Of a stretch of DNA of 64,000 nt, positions 10,100-16,119 are shown piece by piece. Below the pieces are notes generated by a model. That model was not told where the DNA came from. It worked only from the letters and a program-made list of their open reading frames with translations, and did not search any database. Where the stretch lies: contig OY969108.1 of the NCBI GenBank assembly GCA_963697965.1, forward strand, positions 434,001-498,000, given 5' to 3'. Source of the DNA: JAPLJC01 sp963697965. Its GTDB lineage: Bacteria > Desulfobacterota > Desulfobaccia > Desulfobaccales > 0-14-0-80-60-11. The translations under genes and the position numbers were made by a program. Position 1 is the first letter of the stretch. Every line of letters starts with the position of its first letter.

Positions 10100-10297
10100 A
10101 TGAAAAGAGCCACTGGCCTACTGGTGTTGGCGTTGCTGCTGCTGGCGGCCCTGATGTCCTGGGGCTGCTCTGAAAACGGTTCTGAGAGCGAGGTAGTGGG
10201 CCAGTGCGCCACCTGAGCTGTGACCGGCGCCGCCGTGAGCGGCGACTATACTTTGCCTGCCGCCGCTCGAGCCACCAACCCCACCACCCCCAAATAG
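10100..10297 (+). CDS. Candidate selenoprotein: small lipoprotein with in-frame UGA (CxxU)
   Basis: ATG 10100 follows GGAGAGG. The first 38 codons give a lipoprotein signal (lipobox-like MSWGC, Cys23), then codon 39 is TGA at 10214-10216. The frame then continues for 26 codons to TAG at 10295. The tandem paralogue at 10484 aligns through the TGA: ATCAMCGASVTGDY there is matched by AT-UGA-AVTGAAVSGDY here, so UGA replaces a Cys. Read as Sec, the motif is C36-A-T-U39. A GC-rich hairpin stands 11 nt after the UGA. The alternative is a pseudogene truncated at codon 39; the preserved frame after the UGA argues against a dead copy but does not exclude it. Confidence 0.55.
10228..10244 (+). promoter_or_regulatory. 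Candidate bacterial SECIS hairpin
   Basis: A 6-bp all-GC stem (cgccgc with gcggcg) closes a 5-nt loop cgtga that begins 17 nt after the in-frame UGA. A loop with G in its first two positions, 16-37 nt after the UGA, is what is known of bacterial SECIS elements. GC-rich DNA forms such hairpins by chance, so this alone is weak. Confidence 0.4.
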
Positions 10298-10381
10298 GGT
10301 AATGACTGCCAGCTCCCGGCTCTCAGCAGGGACTTGCTAAGCTAGCCCAAAGGCGGAGGTCCCCCAGATCTGCTTTTTACT

Positions 10382-10420
10382 CCCCGCATCAGTCAATGCG
10401 GGGTGGGAGTTGCCCACCCT
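10382..10420. repeat. Hairpins between the lipoprotein paralogues
   Basis: ccccgcat/atgcgggg around a 6-nt loop (10382-10402) is followed by a gggtgg-agtt-gcccaccc hairpin (10401-10420). The second resembles the gtgggcagtgcccac palindromes at 22007 and 60602. No gene is visible in 10298-10483. Confidence 0.55.
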
Positions 10421-10483
10421 AGACCTCCAAGCCCAGCCATGGAGGGTTATTCTATAGCAGGTAAGCCTCGGAAGGGAGAAGTG

Positions 10484-10666
10484 ATGAAAAGAGCCACTGG
10501 GTTGCTGCTGTTGCTGGCGCTCCTGATGTCCTGGGGCTGCTCCGAAACCAATTCCCAGAGCGAGGTAGCGAGCCGGGCCGCCACCTGCGCCATGTGCGGC
10601 GCCTCGGTGACCGGTGACTATTTTTACTATACCACCGATCGCGCCAGCGGCCCCACCCAAAAGTGA
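10484..10666 (+). CDS. Small lipoprotein with CxxC, Cys paralogue of the gene at 10100
   Basis: A 60-residue protein starting MKRATGLLLLLALLMSWGCS, nearly identical to its upstream neighbour through the signal and lipobox. The mature part has a CAMC motif (CxxC), then SVTGDYFYYTT, ending PTQK. CxxC suggests metal binding or a redox-active pair in the periplasm. The RBS GAAGGGAG precedes the ATG. The similarity continues beyond the stop codon into the flanking DNA (ggtaa, then a ctcagcag.gacttgc segment), showing a recent tandem duplication. Confidence 0.72.
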   Translation: MKRATGLLLLLALLMSWGCSETNSQSEVASRAATCAMCGASVTGDYFYYTTDRASGPTQK

Positions 10667-10818
10667 GGTAACGGCTGCCGGGTCGGCCCTCAGCAGAGAC
10701 TTGCCAATCTAACCCAAGGGCGGCGGTTCGCCAGAGCCGCCTAATTATCTTCGTATAAGCCATGGCGGGTTGGGAGCCGCTCACCCATGACCTGCCAGAC
10801 GCCGCCTCGAGGGCTGTT

Positions 10819-12696
10819 CTACACTTTTCCACGCCACCTTTTCAGATAGACCATCAAAATGGCCAGGGCCGCGGGGGTCACCCCGGAGATGCGGGCCGCC
10901 TGGCCCAGGGACTGGGGGCGCACCTCAGCCAGCTTTTCCTGCAGCTCTGCGGATAGTCCCGGCAGGCCGCGGTAGTCGAAGTCCGGCGGGATGCGGCGCC
11001 CTTCCCCCTGGACGGATTTTTTGGCCGCCGCCTCCTGGCGCCGGATATAGCCCTCGTATTTGTGTTTAATTTCCAACTGTTCCACCACTTCAGGCGGCAC
11101 TGGTGGTTCTTCCCCGGCCAGGCGGTAGAGGGTGGCCAGATCGAGTTGGGGGCGCTTCACCAGGCTCAGGAAGGGCGCCGGGGCCTGCAAGGCGGCGCTG
11201 CCCCGGCGGGTCAGCTCCGCATTGACCGCGGCCGAGGGATGGAGGCGGCGGCGCGCCAGGCGGGCTTCCTCTGCGGCCAGCAGCCGCTCCTTTTCCTGGA
11301 GGCGCTCCAGGGCCTCTCGATCCACCAGACCCAATTCATGGCCCCAGCGGGTCAGACGTTGATCGGCGTTGTCTTCCCGGAGCAGCAGGCGGTATTCCGC
11401 CCGGGAGGTGAACAGCCGATAAGGCTCCCGGGTGCCCCGGGTCACCAGGTCGTCCACCAGCACCGCCATGTAGGCCTGGGAACGGTCCGGCAGAAAAGGG
11501 GGGTGTCCCAGGACCTGGCAGGCGGCGTTGATCCCGGCCCAAAGTCCCTGGCCGGCTGCCTCTTCGTAGCCCGAGGTGCCATTGATCTGCCCAGCCAGAA
11601 AGAGTCCCTGGATCAGCTTGGTCTCCAGAGTGGGTTTGAGCTGCAAGGGGTCCACATAGTCGTATTCGATGGCATAGGCGGGGCGCATCACCTCGGCCTC
11701 CGCCAACCCCGGGACGCTCCGGAAGAGCTGCACCTGTAGCTCCAAAGGCAAACAGTTGCCCAGGCCCTTGGCGTAGATCTCCGCGGTGTCCCGGCCTTCC
11801 GGCTCCAGGGTGACCTGGTGCCAGGGTTTGTCCGGGAAGTGCATGACCTTGTCTTCCAGGGACGGGCAGTAGCGGGCGCTCACCCCCCGGATGGAACCGT
11901 TGTATAGGGGGGAGAGGTGGATGTGGTCCCTGACCAGGCGGTGGGTTTCAGGATTGGTTCGGGTGAGGAAGCAGGGAAGCTGCTCCCGGGGCCCGGCCGG
12001 GCTCCGCCAGGAGAAGGGGCGGACCCGGGGATCGCCCGAGAGCACGCTCATGCCGGCAAAATCGATGCTGCCGGCCCGGAGGCGGGGAGGGGTGCCGGTC
12101 TTTAAGCGCCCCATCCGGAAGCCCAACTCCTTCAAGTTGGCCGCCAGATCGGTGGCGGCGAACTCCCCGGCCCGGCCCGCCGGGATGCGGGCCTCGCCGA
12201 TGTGGATCAGGCCATTCAGGAAGGTGCCGGTGGTGATCAGCACGGTCCGGGCCCGGTAAGCCAGCCCCAGGGTCTCCACCACCCCCGTCACCCGGCCCTC
12301 CTCCACCAGGAGCCGCGCCACCGTGGCCTGCCGCAGATGGATGCGGGGTTCCCGCTCCAGCCGGGATTTCATGGCCAAACGGTAGGCCTGCTTATCGCAT
12401 TGGACCCGGGTGCCCCGCACCGCCGGACCCTTGGAGAGGTTCAGGGTGCGAAATTGGATGCCGGTGAGGTCCGCCAGCTCCCCCATCACCCCGCCCAGGG
12501 CATCGATCTCCTTCACCAGGTGGCCCTTGGCCAGGCCACCCACCGCCGGGTTGCAAGCCATCTGGGCCATGGTATCCAGCGAGAGATTGCAGAGCAGCAC
12601 CTTGAGTCCCATGCGGGCCGCGGCCAGAGCCCCCTCGCAGCCGGCGTGGCCGGCCCCGATGACGATCAGATCGTATTCTGTGGAATAAAAGGCCAT
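10819..12696 (-). CDS. mnmG: tRNA uridine-5-carboxymethylaminomethyl modification enzyme MnmG (GidA)
   Basis: FAD-dependent partner of MnmE in forming cmnm5U at the tRNA wobble position. The N-terminal FAD motif GAGHAGCEGALAAARMG, MACNPAVGGLAKGHLVKEID, GTFLNGLIHIGE and RLKTGTPPRL are all family signatures. GINAACQVLG and the TSRAEYRLLLREDNAD segment mark the C-terminal half. 625 residues is full length. It is divergent from the small gene at 12776 across a 79-bp gap that must hold both promoters. mnmE is not in the window. Confidence 0.97.
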   Translation of the reverse strand: MAFYSTEYDLIVIGAGHAGCEGALAAARMGLKVLLCNLSLDTMAQMACNPAVGGLAKGHLVKEIDALGGVMGELADLTGIQFRTLNLSKGPAVRGTRVQCDKQAYRLAMKSRLEREPRIHLRQATVARLLVEEGRVTGVVETLGLAYRARTVLITTGTFLNGLIHIGEARIPAGRAGEFAATDLAANLKELGFRMGRLKTGTPPRLRAGSIDFAGMSVLSGDPRVRPFSWRSPAGPREQLPCFLTRTNPETHRLVRDHIHLSPLYNGSIRGVSARYCPSLEDKVMHFPDKPWHQVTLEPEGRDTAEIYAKGLGNCLPLELQVQLFRSVPGLAEAEVMRPAYAIEYDYVDPLQLKPTLETKLIQGLFLAGQINGTSGYEEAAGQGLWAGINAACQVLGHPPFLPDRSQAYMAVLVDDLVTRGTREPYRLFTSRAEYRLLLREDNADQRLTRWGHELGLVDREALERLQEKERLLAAEEARLARRRLHPSAAVNAELTRRGSAALQAPAPFLSLVKRPQLDLATLYRLAGEEPPVPPEVVEQLEIKHKYEGYIRRQEAAAKKSVQGEGRRIPPDFDYRGLPGLSAELQEKLAEVRPQSLGQAARISGVTPAALAILMVYLKRWRGKV

Positions 12697-12775
12697 GGCA
12701 GGAAATTTCGGGCTTGAAATGCGGCCGCGAGACGTTTATGCTAAATCTTCAAGCAATTCGCCTGAGGAGGAGACG

Positions 12776-13018
12776 ATGACACACCCTGTTCACGGGAAAG
12801 ATCCGGACAATGAAGAGCACCGCACCTATGTGACCCTCAAGCCGAAAGGGGAGATCGCAGTGGTGCAGCGCCCCGATGGCGTTCTCAAGATAGTGGTTTA
12901 CACCGGCAGCGGCGAGAAGCAGGTAGAGCATAGCGAGATTCTCCTCGACCAACACAACGCCTTTGAGCTGGCCATGGAAATCCTGCAACAAGCCTACCGC
13001 CTGGGCCACGCTGAATAA
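12776..13018 (+). CDS. Small conserved hypothetical protein
   Basis: An 80-residue acidic cytoplasmic protein. The ATG at 12776 is set by GAGGAGG just upstream; the longer open frame from 12695 is not supported. Its core reads TYVTLKPKGEIAVVQRPDG, then a predicted strand KIVVYTG and a helix FELAMEILQQAYRLGH. No domain is recognised. It lies between mnmG (divergent) and the zinc-finger gene (convergent). Confidence 0.65.
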   Translation: MTHPVHGKDPDNEEHRTYVTLKPKGEIAVVQRPDGVLKIVVYTGSGEKQVEHSEILLDQHNAFELAMEILQQAYRLGHAE

Positions 13019-13030
13019 GGGCAGCCGGTG

Positions 13031-13091
13031 GCCAGCAGCCAATTTAATGGATTAATAGCTTTTTCTCTCTTCAAAGCTGCTGGCTGCTGGC
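13031..13091. terminator. Possible bidirectional hairpin between convergent genes
   Basis: gccagcagcc at 13031-13040 pairs with ggctgctggc at 13082-13091 across a 41-nt loop containing a T-rich stretch. It lies exactly between two convergent genes. The long loop makes terminator function uncertain. Confidence 0.3.
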
Positions 13092-13092
13092 T

Positions 13093-13482
13093 CTACCTAT
13101 CCAATTCCACCTCCCGCACCAGGTCGATGAACTCCGGAGATTCGCCGTAGGCCTTCATGGCCTTCTGATAATCGGTCCAGGATTGCCACAGGGCCAGCCA
13201 CTCCCGGTTGTGCCAGTAGTAAGGGCTTTCCTGCCCCTTTTCGGTAATCCGCAGAAAATTTTCGTACTCTTCCTGGCAAAAGGCGCACAGACGGTAAGGC
13301 CCGCCGTAGTGTTTATACATTTCGGAGGTGTCGAATTGGATCCCGCAACGGGCGCAGCGGGCCAGGCAACGGGTACATTGCACCACCTTGCGCACCGTTT
13401 CGGTCTTCTTGGCCCTGTCCACCCTGGCCTTTTTCTTCTGCTCCAGCTTCAGGCGGTCTTCGATATCGATGACTTTAGACAT
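13093..13482 (-). CDS. Small conserved protein with zinc-ribbon-like Cys pairs
   Basis: The frame is longer, but the ATG at 13482 (MSKVIDIEDRLKLEQKKKA) is the natural start, giving 129 residues with a charged coiled-coil-like N terminus. A CTRCLARCARCG cluster near residues 35-46 and CAFC about 30 residues later could bind zinc. The C-terminal half is aromatic (SPYYWHNREWLALWQSW). The family is not recognised. Located between convergent neighbours, with the CHASE2 cyclase gene upstream on the same strand. Confidence 0.65.
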   Translation of the reverse strand: MSKVIDIEDRLKLEQKKKARVDRAKKTETVRKVVQCTRCLARCARCGIQFDTSEMYKHYGGPYRLCAFCQEEYENFLRITEKGQESPYYWHNREWLALWQSWTDYQKAMKAYGESPEFIDLVREVELDR

Positions 13483-13622
13483 CTCTGGCCTCATCCATGC
13501 GGGCTGGCAAGGTCTCGTCCTTCTTCGCCCTGCTTCTAAAATAACAAGAATACCGGGGCCGGTCAAGTGAGACTGGGCCGCCAGTGCCCCCAGAGCCCGG
13601 TCCCCCAAACACGCCGCCAGAC

Positions 13623-15869
13623 TTATTTCGAATCCATGACCCGCACCGGGGTCCACTCGGGGCCGGGCGGAGCGAGGCAGAATTTTTCGGAGAGTTCCAG
13701 GTAGTTTTTACTGGGGGTATCCTGAGGATGCAGGTTGAGGGCCTCAGTGAAGGCCCCGGCGCTTTCCTGCCAGCGGCGTTCCCGGAAAAAAGCCAGCCCC
13801 TGGTTATAAACCTCCAGGAAGGCGGTTGCATCCGGTTCCGGGGCGCCTTCACCCAGAAGTTCAAAGATCGTCAAAGCCTGGGCTTTGCCCTTGACCTGGA
13901 CCAGGTCCACTTCCCGGAGGACGAACTGGCCGTCCAGGGCCTGAGCCGTGGACGAGCTGATGAGGATCGAGGTGCCGTAATATTTGTTCAGGCCTTCCAG
14001 GCGCGAGGCCAGGTTGACGTTGTCGCCGATGGCGGTGTAGTTGAACAGGCGGTCGGAGCCCATGTTGCCCACGGCCACGTCGCCCGAATTGAGGCCCAAG
14101 CCGATGCGCATGACCGGGCGCCCCTGGCTCTCCCATTCCTCGTTCAAGGCCTTGAGCTTCGCCATCATCGCCAGGGCAGTGCGGCAGGCTAAAACGGGGT
14201 GGTCCGGACGATTCAAGGGGGCGCCGAACAGGGCCATGATGGCGTCGCCGATGTACTTGTCAATGGTGCCGCCATGGGTGACGATGATCTCGCTCATGGG
14301 GTTGAGAAAGTCGTGCAGCAGGCCCACCAGGACCTCAGGCTCCATGGTTTCCGACAGGCTGGTGAAGCCCCGAATATCGGAAAAAAGAATGGTCAACTCC
14401 CGGCGCTCGCCGCCGAGACGCAGGAGTGCCGGGTGTTTTAGGATTTCATTCACCACATCCGGAGCGACGTAAGACTGAAAGGCCTTCTTGAGGTACACCC
14501 GCTGCTTTTCTTCCGCCAGAAACCGCTGCACGGTGAGGCTCATGTAAATGCCGCCTATGGCCAGCAGGGGGTAGAATAGCTCCAGTTGCCAGCCCCAGCG
14601 GCTGAAGAGCAGGTAGTTGCAGGTGGTGTAGCCTCCCGCCAGGAACAGTGCGAAGACTGACGACCAGGCGGCGGAAAGGAGCGGCAACACCAGGCCCAGG
14701 CACAGTCCCAGGCCCAGGAGGGTGAGCAGGGTGGGTATCGGGGAGAATCGGCTCGTCTGTAAAAAGTGGCGGTGGATCAGGTTATCGATGAAGGTGGCCT
14801 GAATTTCCACCCCTGGACTGATACCGGAAAAGGGCGTCACCCGGAGATCATAGATGCCCACGGCGGTGGCCCCCACCAGCACCACCTTGTCTTTCAGAGC
14901 GCTGTCCGGCACCTCCCCGTTCAGCACCTTGGCGGCCGAATAGTAAGGGAATCGGCCGGGAGGCCCATAATAATCGATGAGCTGGCGGCCGAACCGGTCC
15001 ACCGGGACTTCGGTGTCGCCCAGGCGCACCCCCTCCACCCCCATCTGGGACGTGGTCAGGATTAAAGGCGGGCCCCCCAGGTAGCGTTGGGCCACGGCCA
15101 GGGCCAGGGGGATGTAGATATCCCGTCCGAAGGAGATGGCCTGGGGGAGCCAGCGGACGACCCCATCCACATCGGGCACCATGTTGAAATAACCTCCACC
15201 GGCGGAGGCGGCGCTGATCTCCGGCAGGTTCAGTTCAATATCTGCGGCGCTGAGGACGGGTATCGTTGCGGGCTTGGCGTCCAGGGAGCGCACCACATTG
15301 TAGGTGCAGGCCCGGGAGGCCCAGGTTGCCTTGACCTCTTTGGCCTTCTGGGCGGCCTTGCTTCCTACCTCGTTAAAGAAAAACCCCAGCATAGTGGGCG
15401 AGCCTTGGGCAATGGCCTGGGCCAACTGCCGGTCCACATTTACCCGGTTTTCTTCTTGGGTCAGCAGATGCAAAATCGCCGGGTTGGCCGAGCCGGCGCC
15501 GGTCAGCCCCTGGCGCAGGTTCTTGATGGTTTGCACCGCCGCGGTCTCTTCTTTTTCCGCGAAAATGATATCCAGGGCTATGACTTTGGGGCCCGCCTCC
15601 TTGATGCGATCGATCAGGCGGGCCTGGATATCCCGGGACCAGGGCCAGCGTCCCAGGGCCTTGAGGCTGTCTTCGTCGATGGTGACGATGACCACTTCCG
15701 GGCCCGCAGGTTGCACCCCTCGCACCCGCAGCTTGAGGTCGTAAAGTTTGAGCTCCATTATTTCGGAAAAGAGGGGCTGAAACAACACCAGCAGGACCAC
15801 TACCAGGGTCACGAGGGTCACCAACTGGAAGGTGATGGAGCGAAATAGAGAGGCTAGGCGGCGTATCAT
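13623..15869 (-). CDS. CHASE2-domain adenylate/guanylate cyclase
   Basis: A 748-residue membrane sensor. The first membrane segment (residues about 10-32) is followed by a CHASE2 domain (EVVIVTIDEDSLKALGRWPW, then ALDIIFAE), about 300 residues in the periplasm. Three hydrophobic segments follow (about 375-445), then a class III nucleotide cyclase domain with LFSDIRGFTSLSE (metal-binding Asp), GTIDKYIGDAIMALFGAP and LFNYTAIGDNVNLASRLEGLN. The C-terminal 60 residues look TPR-like. It should make a cyclic nucleotide in response to an envelope signal. It is third in a cassette after the beta-barrel and FecR-domain genes on the same strand. Confidence 0.92.
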   Translation of the reverse strand: MIRRLASLFRSITFQLVTLVTLVVVLLVLFQPLFSEIMELKLYDLKLRVRGVQPAGPEVVIVTIDEDSLKALGRWPWSRDIQARLIDRIKEAGPKVIALDIIFAEKEETAAVQTIKNLRQGLTGAGSANPAILHLLTQEENRVNVDRQLAQAIAQGSPTMLGFFFNEVGSKAAQKAKEVKATWASRACTYNVVRSLDAKPATIPVLSAADIELNLPEISAASAGGGYFNMVPDVDGVVRWLPQAISFGRDIYIPLALAVAQRYLGGPPLILTTSQMGVEGVRLGDTEVPVDRFGRQLIDYYGPPGRFPYYSAAKVLNGEVPDSALKDKVVLVGATAVGIYDLRVTPFSGISPGVEIQATFIDNLIHRHFLQTSRFSPIPTLLTLLGLGLCLGLVLPLLSAAWSSVFALFLAGGYTTCNYLLFSRWGWQLELFYPLLAIGGIYMSLTVQRFLAEEKQRVYLKKAFQSYVAPDVVNEILKHPALLRLGGERRELTILFSDIRGFTSLSETMEPEVLVGLLHDFLNPMSEIIVTHGGTIDKYIGDAIMALFGAPLNRPDHPVLACRTALAMMAKLKALNEEWESQGRPVMRIGLGLNSGDVAVGNMGSDRLFNYTAIGDNVNLASRLEGLNKYYGTSILISSSTAQALDGQFVLREVDLVQVKGKAQALTIFELLGEGAPEPDATAFLEVYNQGLAFFRERRWQESAGAFTEALNLHPQDTPSKNYLELSEKFCLAPPGPEWTPVRVMDSK

Positions 15870-16078
15870 GGGCGGAGGTCGGCTTCGGGAACTTAAGCGG
15901 TCTTGCCGCCAGTGGCCAAAGATCTGCGGGTCATTTTAGCGAAATCAGGCAATCTTTAACAGGATAGAATTAAGTTTAGTTATCCCCGGCAAGGGAGCCG
16001 GCAGAGTTCCCCTCTTCCAGGGGCATGCCCCGCCATTTCAGTTCCCTTGTATTTAGGGCGGACCCTGGTCTCAGTCCA

Positions 16079-16107
16079 GTAGGGGCGGGTTTAAAACCCG
16101 CCCCTAC
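16079..16107. repeat. 29-bp dispersed palindrome (copy of 3157-3185)
   Basis: A perfect palindrome with gtaggggcggg arms and a tttaaaa centre, identical base for base to 3157-3185. It lies 12 bp after the end of the FecR-domain gene, so it may double as a transcription-terminating hairpin. A related half-element (agggcggaccctgg) precedes it. The rest of 15870-16119 holds no recognised gene. Confidence 0.8.
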
Positions 16108-16119
16108 TGCCCGCGGCTT

